From the NCBI RefSeq assembly GCF_031583575.1, contig NZ_CP134146.1:4030001-4094000 (forward strand): 64,000 bases of DNA, in the 5' to 3' direction. Positions 9,205-17,619 of the stretch are shown piece by piece; position 1 is the stretch's first letter; the number at the start of each line of letters is the position of its first letter. The notes beneath the pieces were generated by a model that saw nothing but the letters and a program-made list of their open reading frames with translations, had not been told where the DNA came from and did no database searches. Source of the DNA: Thalassotalea nanhaiensis (GTDB taxonomy: Bacteria; Pseudomonadota; Gammaproteobacteria; Enterobacterales; Alteromonadaceae). Made by a program: the position numbers and the translations under genes.

Positions 9205-9251
9205 TCTTGCCATTAAAAAGTAGATACATTTTTAGCTATTTAATGGCAAGA
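9205..9251. terminator. Long stem-loop between convergent genes
   Basis: TCTTGCCATTAAA (9205-9217) and its exact complement (9239-9251) form a 13 bp perfect stem with a 21 nt loop. It lies between the 3' ends of the XRE regulator gene and lrgB. There is no uridine tract on either strand, so termination would not be classical; it may instead protect the 3' ends of the mRNAs. A second small palindrome, GCAGCTGTAGCTGC, precedes it at 9187-9200. Confidence 0.4.
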
Positions 9252-9311
9252 AATAAGTGACATTGCTAAGACGTGATCTTTAACGAATAATTACCAATAA
9301 GCAGTTATCTT

Positions 9312-10043
9312 TTAATTGATGGCGAGCATGCCAAGTATCCAGGGCAACATAAATGCCGTAGTAAATGATGCTAAGGCCATACCTAGGCCAGAGAAAGCGC
9401 CCATGGTATTACTTTCTTTAAAAGCAACTGCGGTACCTAAACCATGTGAGGTTAACCCCATGGCAAACCCTCTAAAGCGGTCGTCTTTAACCCCAACCAG
9501 TGAAAATATTTTCAATCCTATTACACCACCTAAAACCCCGGTGGTAGCAGCTAACCCGGCAGATAATGACACTATCCCGCCTATTTGTTCAGATATGCCC
9601 ATAGCAACCGGAGTGGTAACTGATTTCGGCGCTAACGATATTTGTGTAGCAAGGCTGGCACCAAATAAATCAGCAATACCTATAGCACTTAATGAACCAA
9701 TAAATACCGATGCTATCAGGGTGATCAAAATAGGAATTAACAACTGTTTAATTCGGTGTAATTGGTGATACAAAGGTACGGCTAATGCTACGGTCGCCGG
9801 CCCCAGTAAAAAGTGAATAAACTTGCCGCCGGCAAAGTAATCTTCATAACTGATCCCAGTAATTAACAGCACGCTAATAACAACGATCATGCAGGTAATA
9901 AACGGGCTTAATATAGGTTTATAATTTGATTTTTTATAAAGATACATAGCAAGCATATACGCTAGCAAGGTTAAAATAATCCCTGTTAATGGCGAGCCTT
10001 GGATCATCAACCAAATCGCTGAAAGTTTCTCGTTAAATGTCAT
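9312..10043 (-). CDS. lrgB: LrgB/CidB family membrane protein
   Basis: A 243-residue integral membrane protein with about seven hydrophobic segments. The LrgB signature region SLAPKSVTTPVAMGISEQIGG is followed by GLTSHGLGTAVAF. LrgB proteins work with LrgA in holin-like control of murein hydrolases or, as shown for plant and some bacterial homologues, in glycolate/pyruvate transport. The start at 10043 (MTFNEKL) is preferred over the ATG at 10076. It lies 11 bp inside the end of lrgA, which is typical of the coupled pair, and gives a normal N-terminus. Confidence 0.88.
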   Translation of the reverse strand: MTFNEKLSAIWLMIQGSPLTGIILTLLAYMLAMYLYKKSNYKPILSPFITCMIVVISVLLITGISYEDYFAGGKFIHFLLGPATVALAVPLYHQLHRIKQLLIPILITLIASVFIGSLSAIGIADLFGASLATQISLAPKSVTTPVAMGISEQIGGIVSLSAGLAATTGVLGGVIGLKIFSLVGVKDDRFRGFAMGLTSHGLGTAVAFKESNTMGAFSGLGMALASFTTAFMLPWILGMLAIN

Positions 10044-10401
10044 GCTTTGTCTCTTTAACCAAGAACTTGCTAGCAAAAGACATTAACAATGCCGTACTCG
10101 CTAGCATAATAATGGTACTTAGGATCAACGTTGCTGTAATTGGCAACCATTCATTCACTAACAATTCATAATGCGCCATCAACCCAACACTGACAGGGAC
10201 AAACATTATTGATAAATGTCCCAACAAAGTTGTTGATGCTGTATTTAATGGCTTGCCAACACTGCCTTTTATAATAAGAGCAGTGAGTAACAGGACGATA
10301 CCAACTACAGGTCCTGAAACGGGTAAATCGAGAAGAATAACCAACGCTTCGCCTAGTAGTTGGAATATTAACAACAAAGTGAAACCTATGATGAAGTCCA
10401 T
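10033..10401 (-). CDS. lrgA: LrgA/CidA family holin-like protein
   Basis: A 122-residue protein with four predicted membrane helices. The family block LDLPVSGPVVGIVLLL is at about residues 24-39, and the segment HLSIMFVPVSVGLMAHYELL follows. It is the small partner of LrgB, and the two genes overlap at 10033-10043. The exact physiological role (holin-like regulation of cell lysis or organic acid transport) cannot be decided from sequence. Confidence 0.88.
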   Translation of the reverse strand: MDFIIGFTLLLIFQLLGEALVILLDLPVSGPVVGIVLLLTALIIKGSVGKPLNTASTTLLGHLSIMFVPVSVGLMAHYELLVNEWLPITATLILSTIIMLASTALLMSFASKFLVKETKHDI

Positions 10402-10524
10402 GATGAGCCCTTTAAATACGGATAATTTCTAAGCCAAAGGTATAAAGAAAGTAAATAATAACAGCACTATTGTTGAAATTCATTTGATTTATTGAAAACT
10501 AAGTTTTATTGTACCTATACAGGT

Positions 10525-10541
10525 CAGTGGTCTGATGAGTG
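10525..10541 (-). promoter_or_regulatory. FadR-like operator upstream of acyl-CoA dehydrogenase gene
   Basis: The minus-strand sequence CACTCATCAGACCACTG resembles the gammaproteobacterial FadR site (core CTGRTCNGACNNGTT), especially ATCAGAC. It lies 69-85 bp before the acyl-CoA dehydrogenase start. Binding by FadR would tie the gene to long-chain acyl-CoA levels. The match is partial and the regulator itself is not in the window. Confidence 0.35.
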
Positions 10542-10609
10542 TAACAATTGATATGATTCAACCTAATCTGACCAAAGATAAAAACAAGTAAATTACCTTT
10601 GAGTGAACC

Positions 10610-12406
10610 ATGCCAGAATATAAAGCGCCAATCCGTGACACAAAGTTTGTCATGCAAGAATTATTAAATTGTGAAGATCATTATCAACGTTTGGGTTATG
10701 AAGATGCCAGCATCGAAATGGTTGATGCCATTATCAATGAAGCTGCAAAACTAAATGAACAAATCATTGCCCCTATTAACCAAGTTGGTGATCAACAAGG
10801 CTGTACTTTCGATAATGGGAAAGTTACTACGCCTGATGGCTTTAAAGAAGCCTATCAGCATTATGTTGAAGGTGGCTGGCCTACGCTTTCACAATCTTTA
10901 GAGTTTGGTGGCCAAGGCTTGCCACATTCTTTAAGTACCGCTATTGGCGAATATACTTCGGCAGCAAACCACAGTTTTGCGATGTATCCGGGATTAAGCC
11001 ACGGTTGTATGGCTACTCTGGAAGCTCATGGTACTGAACAATTAAAGCAAATGTTTTTACCAAAACTGGTAGAAGGTACCTGGACCGGAACCATGTGTTT
11101 AACAGAGGCACACTGTGGCACTGATTTAGGTATGCTGCGCACTAAAGCAGAATTAAATGCCGATGGTACTTATCGTTTAACTGGCAGCAAAATTTTCATC
11201 TCTGCCGGTGAGCACGACTTATCAGACAATATTATTCATGTTGTTATAGCGCGTATACCAGGTTCACCAGAAGGCACTCGCGGAATTTCTCTATTTATCG
11301 TGCCAAAGTTTAACGTTAATGCAGATGGCACTGTTAGTGATCAAAACGGTGTCACCTGTGGTTCGATTGAGCACAAAATGGGTATTAATGGCAGCGCCAC
11401 TTGTGTTATTAATTTTGATAATGCTACAGGTCATTTAATTGGTGACGTTAACCGTGGTTTAAACTGTATGTTTACCTTTATGAATGCCGCAAGGTTAGGG
11501 GTTGCAAACGAAGGGGTAGCTCATGCAGACGCTGCTTTTCAAGGCTCATTAGCTTATGCCAAAGACCGCCTGCAAATGCGTTCAATGTCTGGCCCTAAAA
11601 ATCCAGATGGCCCTGCCGACCCTATTATTGTTCATCCTGATGTGCGCCGCATGTTACTTACCCAAAAATCAATAAGTGAAGGTGGCCGAGCATTAATTGG
11701 TTATTTAGCGCAATTAGTGGATGTTGTTCATGCCAGTAAAGATGAAGCTGAAGTAGCAAAGGCGGAAGCTAACTTAGCGTTACTAACCCCAATCGGAAAA
11801 GCATTTTTAACCGAATTAGGCTTAGAATGTGCTGGCCATGGCGTACAAATTTTTGGTGGTCATGGTTACGTCAAAGAATGGGGCATGGAACAGTTAATGC
11901 GCGATGCTAAAATAAGCTGTTTATATGAAGGCACAACAGGCATACAAGCGCTCGATCTATTAGGCCGTAAAATACTTGGCTCTAAAGGCGAGCTATTGAA
12001 AGGTTTTGCCACTGAAATAGGCACCTTTTGTCATATGAACGGTCAAAACCCAGAATTGACAAGCTATTGTATTACCCTTGGAAAATACAGCGAGGAATTA
12101 GCAAAGCATACTCAGCAACTTGGTGCTAAAGCTATGCAAAATCCTGATGAAATCGGTGCAGCTTCAGTGGATTACCTAATGTATGCCGGTTATGTCACCC
12201 TCGCTTATTTTTGGGCTAAAATGGCTAAAACCGCTGCTGAAACATTAGCAAAAGGAACTGCTGAAGAAGATTTTTATCAAGCAAAAATTAAAACTGCCAA
12301 GTTTTATTTTGAACGCATATTACCAAGAGCTGAAGGTCATGCTGCCTGCATGATTAATGGTGCTGATAGTATGATGGCCTTAGACAGCGAAGATTTTATT
12401 TTTTAA
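10610..12406 (+). CDS. Acyl-CoA dehydrogenase, long form with extra C-terminal domain
   Basis: A 598-residue flavoenzyme of the acyl-CoA dehydrogenase superfamily, in the roughly 600-residue class that includes M. tuberculosis FadE5 and methylthiopropionyl-CoA dehydrogenase DmdC. The central FAD/substrate segment MCLTEAHCGTDLGML is at about residue 163. The catalytic Glu is probably E440 in LYEGTTGIQALDLLGRK. The HGVQIFGGHGYVKEWGMEQ block, which binds FAD at the dimer interface, is intact. About 120 C-terminal residues form the extra helical domain of this subgroup. The gene is monocistronic, with a strong terminator 26 bp after the stop and a FadR-like site before it. The exact substrate chain cannot be read from sequence. 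Confidence 0.9.
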   Translation: MPEYKAPIRDTKFVMQELLNCEDHYQRLGYEDASIEMVDAIINEAAKLNEQIIAPINQVGDQQGCTFDNGKVTTPDGFKEAYQHYVEGGWPTLSQSLEFGGQGLPHSLSTAIGEYTSAANHSFAMYPGLSHGCMATLEAHGTEQLKQMFLPKLVEGTWTGTMCLTEAHCGTDLGMLRTKAELNADGTYRLTGSKIFISAGEHDLSDNIIHVVIARIPGSPEGTRGISLFIVPKFNVNADGTVSDQNGVTCGSIEHKMGINGSATCVINFDNATGHLIGDVNRGLNCMFTFMNAARLGVANEGVAHADAAFQGSLAYAKDRLQMRSMSGPKNPDGPADPIIVHPDVRRMLLTQKSISEGGRALIGYLAQLVDVVHASKDEAEVAKAEANLALLTPIGKAFLTELGLECAGHGVQIFGGHGYVKEWGMEQLMRDAKISCLYEGTTGIQALDLLGRKILGSKGELLKGFATEIGTFCHMNGQNPELTSYCITLGKYSEELAKHTQQLGAKAMQNPDEIGAASVDYLMYAGYVTLAYFWAKMAKTAAETLAKGTAEEDFYQAKIKTAKFYFERILPRAEGHAACMINGADSMMALDSEDFIF

Positions 12407-12431
12407 TAAATAGCTAATTTAACTTTTCCAT

Positions 12432-12470
12432 AACGCTCTTAATGTCTTCATTAAGAGCGTTTTTTATTTT
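12432..12470 (+). terminator. Rho-independent terminator of the acyl-CoA dehydrogenase gene
   Basis: AACGCTCTTAATG (12432-12444) pairs perfectly with CATTAAGAGCGTT (12449-12461) around a 4 nt loop, followed by a T-rich tract to 12470. Confidence 0.93.
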
Positions 12471-12633
12471 ATATAAGGCTGTTTGTTTAACTAAATAAAA
12501 ATTCCTCCTCATACAATTTTATCAAAACAAAAAATAACAGCCTTTTTTAACATTCTATTCATCACTTTTATTTATTTTCTACTATATTCAATAGAGTAAT
12601 AATTCATTGACTTAAAAGAATAAAGGTACATTT

Positions 12634-13503
12634 ATGGATGCAATAGAATCCTCTGAGGTGTTAGAAAATATTGATATTGAAGTTATTCAGAAACATTTGG
12701 ATACCTTTATCGATTTGGCCATAACATTCAGCACAAAAATATTGGTTGCGGTATTAGTTTTATGGATAACAACTTGGATTGTTAAGCGAATTGTTAGACT
12801 TGTCGATCTCGGTATGACCGCGCGTAAAGTTGAAGTTACTTTGCATAAATTCTTATTAAGCATTATTAATATTGCCCTAAGAACAATTTCAATTATTATA
12901 TTTGCCTCTATGATAGGTATTGAAACAGCCTCTCTTATTGCTTTATTAGGTGCCGCAGGTTTGGCAGTTGGTTTAGCATTACAAGGCAGTTTAGCCAACT
13001 TTGCCGGCGGTATTATTATCTTATTCTTCCGCCCATTTAAAGCTGGAGATGTTATTGAGGCACAAGGTTTTGAAGGTACAATTCATGAAATTCAGATCTT
13101 TAACACCATCATGATCACTTATGATAATCGTAAAGTATTTATCCCTAACGGGTTATTATCGAATGGCTGTTTAGTAAATGATTTTACACAAAAAGTACGC
13201 CGGGTTGATATGAAGTTTGGCGTAAGTTATTCAGATTCAATACCAAAAGTTAAAGAAGTGATTCAAAGTGTACTTGACGCAGATGAGCGGGTATTGAAAA
13301 AGCCAGCAGCAGATATTTGGTTAGCGGAACATGGCGATAGCTCGATCAACTTCTTTGTGCGTCCCTGGGTAAGAAGTGACGATTACTGGCCAGCCTATTT
13401 TGGCATTCATGAGGAAATAAAGTTAGCATTTGATCGTGAAGGCATCAGTATTCCATTCCCACAACGCGATGTACATATGATCCCAGTAGAAAACAAAGCA
13501 TAA
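12634..13503 (+). CDS. mscS: Small-conductance mechanosensitive channel
   Basis: A 289-residue MscS-type channel, nearly the length of E. coli MscS (286 aa). It has three membrane helices in the first 130 residues. The pore helix TM3 carries the Gly/Ala packing pattern GAAGLAVGLALQGSLANFAG, followed by RPFKAGD leading into the beta domain, and the PNGLLSNG motif. The cytoplasmic alpha-beta domain ends with FPQRDVHM. It opens under membrane tension to release solutes during hypo-osmotic shock. It is a single gene with its own terminator. Confidence 0.94.
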   Translation: MDAIESSEVLENIDIEVIQKHLDTFIDLAITFSTKILVAVLVLWITTWIVKRIVRLVDLGMTARKVEVTLHKFLLSIINIALRTISIIIFASMIGIETASLIALLGAAGLAVGLALQGSLANFAGGIIILFFRPFKAGDVIEAQGFEGTIHEIQIFNTIMITYDNRKVFIPNGLLSNGCLVNDFTQKVRRVDMKFGVSYSDSIPKVKEVIQSVLDADERVLKKPAADIWLAEHGDSSINFFVRPWVRSDDYWPAYFGIHEEIKLAFDREGISIPFPQRDVHMIPVENKA

Positions 13504-13522
13504 AAGATATTAAATAACCAAT

Positions 13523-13555
13523 AAGCAGCCACTAATTACTGGCTGCTTTATTTTT
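13523..13555 (+). terminator. Rho-independent terminator of mscS
   Basis: AAGCAGCCA (13523-13531) pairs with TGGCTGCTT (13540-13548), followed by TATTTTT. Confidence 0.9.
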
Positions 13556-13601
13556 ATCACCCTGCTATATTTGGTAAATATCCAATTAACCAATAAATGC
13601 C

Positions 13602-14228
13602 GTGTTACTCATCAACGAAGAAAACACCTTAAATTACTCGCCATCATGTGAGCGCAATCAAGATGTTATTTTAAAACAACTGTTACCTATTTTATCGTCG
13701 GTAAGTTCTGTGCTAGAAATTGGCAGCTACTCCGGTCAGCATGCTCTGCATTTTTGTTCATCACTAAGTCATTTAAATTGGCAACCTAGTGATCAACACA
13801 GCCTAGTTGCAAACTTAAATGAAAACTTGCATCGTCATAACATCGACAACATTAAACCAGCGATAGAGTTAGATGTAAGTGATCCCGTACAATGGCCAGA
13901 AACAAAGTTTGATTTAATATTTAGCGCCAATACGTTACACATAATGTCTTGGCAACATGTTGTTGAAATGTTTAACAATTTACCGAAATGCCTAAACAAC
14001 CAAAGTTATTTATGCATTTATGGGCCGTTTAAATATAATGGTCAATATACCAGCTCAAGTAATGCTAACTTTCAATTGTGGTTGCAAAATAGAGATCCGG
14101 TTAGTGGTATTAGAGATTTTGAAAAAATTAATGAATTGGCTGAGGACATTGGTCTTACTTTACTACAAGACATCGCCATGCCTGCCAATAACCAACTTTT
14201 AATATGGAAATACGAAAATGTTTGCTAA
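13602..14228 (+). CDS. DUF938 family SAM-dependent methyltransferase-like protein
   Basis: A 208-residue protein of the DUF938 family. The N-terminal family motif YSPSCERNQDVIL is at about residues 12-24. A Rossmann-type SAM loop follows (VLEIGSYSGQHALHF, about 38-52), then the acidic residue region WQPSDQHS and SANTLHIMSW near 110. The C-terminal YGPFKYNGQYTSSSN block is conserved. The substrate is unknown. The GTG start at 13602 is used; an ATG at 13597 is out of frame. It overlaps the next gene by 11 bp, so the two are probably translated together. Confidence 0.82.
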   Translation: MLLINEENTLNYSPSCERNQDVILKQLLPILSSVSSVLEIGSYSGQHALHFCSSLSHLNWQPSDQHSLVANLNENLHRHNIDNIKPAIELDVSDPVQWPETKFDLIFSANTLHIMSWQHVVEMFNNLPKCLNNQSYLCIYGPFKYNGQYTSSSNANFQLWLQNRDPVSGIRDFEKINELAEDIGLTLLQDIAMPANNQLLIWKYENVC

Positions 14229-14529
14229 CACACCAAAGCCTCCTTATTACGCGGTTATATTTACCTCGACATTAAAAGCCGATGATCCTGAATATGACAA
14301 AATGGCAGACCTGATGGTTGAACTGGCCAGTAAACAAGATGGTTTTTTAGGTATCGAATCAGCACGTTCAGAAATAGGTATTAGTGTTTCATATTGGCGA
14401 GATCTTGATGCTATTAAGCAATGGAAAGCACAAACAGATCATCAAGTGGCTCAATCAAAGGGTAAACAACAATGGTATAGCCACTATATAACCCGGATCA
14501 GTAAAGTAGAACGAGACTATCACATGTAA
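14218..14529 (+). CDS. Antibiotic biosynthesis monooxygenase (ABM) domain protein
   Basis: A 103-residue ferredoxin-like ABM protein. The pattern YYAVIFTSTL, then MVELASKQDGFLGIESARSE, then ISVSYWRDLDAIKQWK and a terminal YSHYITRISKV is typical of small dimeric proteins in this fold. Such proteins include heme-degrading and quinol monooxygenases as well as many without known catalysis. Its start overlaps the DUF938 gene. The substrate is unknown. Confidence 0.82.
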   Translation: MFANTPKPPYYAVIFTSTLKADDPEYDKMADLMVELASKQDGFLGIESARSEIGISVSYWRDLDAIKQWKAQTDHQVAQSKGKQQWYSHYITRISKVERDYHM

Positions 14530-14556
14530 CGATGCTGCAATGTCTCGTGTTTAAAT

Positions 14557-15912
14557 TCAGGCGTGTTTTCTTTTCGCCATTAAAAATAAGATTAAGCCAA
14601 GCACTGACCAAGCAATAATCATTACCCACTCATACGGCCATAACAATGAACTTGGCCCCCATGGTAGATATATCCACGCAAGGCAGATACTAACAATAAG
14701 TGCGCTCCATCCTACCAACTTGCCGTGCTTTACTTTAAATGGCCTTGGCATATCAGGTTCGGTTTGTCTTAACTTTAAAAATGCATAGGCGACCATGCCA
14801 TAACCAATAACCACCGCAAAACTTCCGGCATTAATTAACCAAACTAAAATAGTTTTCCCAAAGAAAGGCGAGATACAACACAGTAACCCAATAAACAAAA
14901 TCGCGACATATGGGGTATTGTATTTAGGGTGAAGTTTGGCAAAAGCTGCGGGCAATTGCCCTGCTTTTGCTAATGCATAAATTGCCCGACTGCCGCCTAA
15001 AATAAAAGCATTCCAACTTGTAATTATACCCGCGATACCGCCAAAAACGGTTAAATTGCCAGCCCATTGACCATGCCAAACATTCGCATGTGCATCAGCG
15101 GTGGCCATACTGCTATTACTTAATTGCTCCGAATTCATAGAAAGCGCCACACCAAAGCAAATAAGGCAGTACCACAATACCGCCATTGCTACAGAAAAGA
15201 CTAAAACTTTACCTATAACTTTAGGATCTAAGTTTATCTCCTCGGCAGATTGTGGAATAACATCAAAGCCGATCATAAGTGCAGGTATCATTGCCAGAAC
15301 AGCAAAAAAGCCTTTGTGATCATCAACAAATAGCGGTGTTAAATAAGTTAGGTCGAACTCACTAGCCACGCCCATTAAGAACATTAAACCCACAATTATG
15401 AAACAACTGGTAATTGTAGTTTGCACAACAGCCATAAACTTAATGCCTAAAACATTAATCGTTGTCATTGCAATAGTTGCAACAACTCCAATGATTGCAT
15501 AGCTAATATATACTTCAGCATCAAACACTGACCATAAATAACCGACTTCTAAGTTTGGAAGTAAATATTCTATTGCCAAAGGTAACGCCGCAGATTCAAA
15601 GGTTGGAACAGTGACATAGGCCATAATAATTGCCCATGTACATATAAATGAACCGGTTCGACCAAACGCTCGTTCGGTATAAACATGCTCGCCGCCAACT
15701 TTTGGCATAGCAGAAACCAATTCAGCGTAAGTTAGACTTATCAGTATTATCGCAAAACCGCCCACTAAAAAGGCTAACAAAGTGCCTAAACTGCCCGCGG
15801 AGCTTAACCAAATGCCGGTCATGATCACCCAGCTCCAGCCAATCATAGCGCCAACAGCTAATACCAGCACTTCTCTTTTTGACAACGTTCGAATTAAGCC
15901 TTGACCCGACAT
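14557..15912 (-). CDS. APC superfamily amino acid permease
   Basis: A 451-residue integral membrane transporter with about 12 hydrophobic segments. The first helix carries the APC substrate/cation motif GAMIGWSWVIMTG (about residues 21-33). TYAELVSAMPKVGGEHVY (about 61-78) is the consensus of the family's first cytoplasmic loop. It probably imports or exchanges an amino acid, but specificity cannot be assigned. The 3' end converges on the ABM gene, and upstream it diverges from a candidate small RNA. The ribosome site is weak. Confidence 0.86.
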   Translation of the reverse strand: MSGQGLIRTLSKREVLVLAVGAMIGWSWVIMTGIWLSSAGSLGTLLAFLVGGFAIILISLTYAELVSAMPKVGGEHVYTERAFGRTGSFICTWAIIMAYVTVPTFESAALPLAIEYLLPNLEVGYLWSVFDAEVYISYAIIGVVATIAMTTINVLGIKFMAVVQTTITSCFIIVGLMFLMGVASEFDLTYLTPLFVDDHKGFFAVLAMIPALMIGFDVIPQSAEEINLDPKVIGKVLVFSVAMAVLWYCLICFGVALSMNSEQLSNSSMATADAHANVWHGQWAGNLTVFGGIAGIITSWNAFILGGSRAIYALAKAGQLPAAFAKLHPKYNTPYVAILFIGLLCCISPFFGKTILVWLINAGSFAVVIGYGMVAYAFLKLRQTEPDMPRPFKVKHGKLVGWSALIVSICLAWIYLPWGPSSLLWPYEWVMIIAWSVLGLILFLMAKRKHA

Positions 15913-16079
15913 AGTTACATGTTCTCTTTGTTTTTATTAATATTTTTTGTTTTAAACAGTATTATATGTTTTAAATTAAAAAGCCATTTTTGTGCTTATT
16001 TTTTCACCGGTAACAAACTCCCCCCTAACAATTACATCTCGGTAACAGCTTTTAATTTAAAGCGCTTTATAATGACAAC

Positions 16080-16153
16080 TATTGAATGAATTATTCATTC
16101 GTTTTCTCTCCCTGAGATATCCCTTTAAGCACCTGATTAGGTGCTTTTTTTTT
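16080..16153 (+). ncRNA. Candidate Hfq-type small RNA
   Basis: About 74 nt from a predicted start just after TATAAT (16068-16073). It would fold into a 5' hairpin (7 bp arms, 16084-16100), a pyrimidine-rich unpaired stretch TTTTCTCTCCCTGAG, and a terminator hairpin with nine consecutive T residues. This is the usual layout of Hfq-binding regulatory RNAs. The terminator is on the + strand while the upstream gene is on the minus strand, so some transcript must start within the gap. A -35 element is not obvious. It could also be an attenuator for the gene at 16250. Confidence 0.45.
16127..16153 (+). terminator. Rho-independent terminator with no upstream + strand gene
   Basis: AAGCACCT (16127-16134) pairs with AGGTGCTT (16139-16146) around GATT and is followed by TTTTTTT to 16153. 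On the minus strand there is no T tract, so it acts rightwards only. Confidence 0.9.
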
Positions 16154-16249
16154 GCCCTAAGAAAGCTAAGCACTACTGTAATACTATCCTTGTTCCCCAC
16201 ACTGAAAATTTACGATAAACTATGGTCAAATTTACTACTGACCAACACT

Positions 16250-16711
16250 ATGCGCTTACTTTCTTTTTTCTTATTATTCAGCTTTAGCAGTGGACTATTC
16301 GCTGCCACCCAAACTAAACCTGCAAATCCAGATGAAATGGTGAAACAGTTTTCTAAAATGCACGAACAATTAATGCCTATAGTTGCGGTTGCCGATATGT
16401 TTTATGGCTGTCATTTAAATAAAGCACAAGAACAGTACACACTTGAGTTTCTAATCAATGACATGGATAAAGAGTTATTGGCCACTAAATTAAGTGAATG
16501 TTTGGGTGAAGAAAACCTAGCTTCTGATAACGCGCTTAATTACGGAATAAAAGCATGTTTCAGTGATCAAATGAGTCACCTGCCAGATGATGAACAACAG
16601 AAAAACATTGAACAAGTCGATAATGTTTTAGCTGAACTGCCAAGATCTGAAAGACAGAAAAGCTTTACTCAATGTGTGAACAATCAAACCCTTAAGTATT
16701 TGGGCAATTAA
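16250..16711 (+). CDS. Small exported protein of unknown function
   Basis: I do not recognise a family. From the ATG at 16250 it is 153 residues with a clear Sec signal peptide (MRLLSFFLLFSFSSGLFA, cleavage before ATQ). The mature part is hydrophilic and probably helical, and has four cysteines (GCHL, SECLG, KACFS, TQCVN), compatible with two periplasmic disulfides. The frame is open 56 codons further upstream, but that part crosses the terminator at 16127-16153 and looks non-coding. The flanking genes give no functional hint. Confidence 0.72.
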   Translation: MRLLSFFLLFSFSSGLFAATQTKPANPDEMVKQFSKMHEQLMPIVAVADMFYGCHLNKAQEQYTLEFLINDMDKELLATKLSECLGEENLASDNALNYGIKACFSDQMSHLPDDEQQKNIEQVDNVLAELPRSERQKSFTQCVNNQTLKYLGN

Positions 16712-16791
16712 ACAGCTAAAACTTGAGTTTTCAAGGTGATGATTGATACCATAACGCCAACGTTCTTCCTAATGACTAAAATGGTTTTATT

Positions 16792-17496
16792 GTGAATAAA
16801 AGTATCATCACTAACTTAATTGCTCTTGCAGTTGCAATTTCTGGCTATGTGTTAAATCAGAGCATTCTATTTTCTATTGGTATTTTTGCAGTATCCGGTG
16901 CCATAACTAATGCCCTGGCTATACACATGCTGTTTGAAAAAGTACCAGGCTTATATGGCTCAGGTGTAATTCCGGCCAGATTTGAAGACTTTAAAGCTGG
17001 TATTCGTGACTTGATGATGAAGCAGTTTTTTACCACTGAGAACATTGATAAATTCTTATCTGAAAAAAGTGGCGCTGCCAGTAATTTTGATTTAGCACCG
17101 GTAATTCAAAAAGTTGACCTTGAACCTGCATTTAACTCATTAGTAACCACCATTGAAGAGTCTTCATTTGGCAGTATGCTTGCAATGTTTGGTGGCACAG
17201 AAGCGCTTACCCCTTTAAAAGAGTCTTTTATTGAAAAAATGAAAGCCTCACTTGTCGACATTACTGAAAGTGATAATTTTAATGAATTGGTTCGTGAAGA
17301 ATTAGAGCAACCCAGTGTTGTCGGATCAATGAAAGAGAAAGTAGAAGACATCATTAACAAGCGTTTAAATGAATTAACCCCACAATTGGTGAAAGAAATC
17401 ATTCAAGAAATGATAAGAAAACATCTTGGCTGGTTAGTCGTTTGGGGTGGTGTATTTGGTGGAATTATTGGCTATATTTCAGCATACGTAATGTAA
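16792..17496 (+). CDS. DUF445 family membrane protein
   Basis: A 234-residue DUF445 protein. There are two N-terminal hydrophobic segments (about residues 5-22 and 25-44), the second running into the family motif AITNALAIHMLFEKVPGLYGSGVIP. A helical soluble middle follows, with a C-terminal membrane anchor LGWLVVWGGVFGGIIGYISA. It starts with GTG. The function of the family is unknown, although some members are linked to membrane organisation. It is a single gene upstream of the aminotransferase. Confidence 0.82.
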   Translation: MNKSIITNLIALAVAISGYVLNQSILFSIGIFAVSGAITNALAIHMLFEKVPGLYGSGVIPARFEDFKAGIRDLMMKQFFTTENIDKFLSEKSGAASNFDLAPVIQKVDLEPAFNSLVTTIEESSFGSMLAMFGGTEALTPLKESFIEKMKASLVDITESDNFNELVREELEQPSVVGSMKEKVEDIINKRLNELTPQLVKEIIQEMIRKHLGWLVVWGGVFGGIIGYISAYVM

Positions 17497-17619
17497 AAAT
17501 CATAAATATCTCAAAAAGACGGTAATTTAGCCTTAATTTTAACCGCTAACTGAGATATGCTTGCGCTTTAACACTGTAGTATTCACTCGGAATGCTCATC
17601 ATAAAAGGTAAAAGGAACA

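Larger units (their letters stand above)
15913..16249. other. Divergent intergenic region with candidate small RNA
   Basis: 337 bp without a convincing protein gene. It contains the permease promoter region on the left, a TATAAT at 16068-16073, a hairpin GAATGAAttaTTCATTC at 16084-16100 and a strong + strand terminator at 16127-16153. No coding gene reads into that terminator. A short open frame at 15901-16089 looks fortuitous. Confidence 0.6.

Noticed and set aside
15901-16089. Open frame of about 60 codons on the + strand
   Set aside because: It overlaps the start of the permease gene and has no ribosome site or recognisable protein features. It also runs into the sRNA candidate.
17506-17558. 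ATATCTCA/TGAGATAT inverted repeat before the aminotransferase gene
   Set aside because: Arms are only 8 bp of AT-rich sequence, 37 nt apart, and do not match a TyrR box; likely chance.
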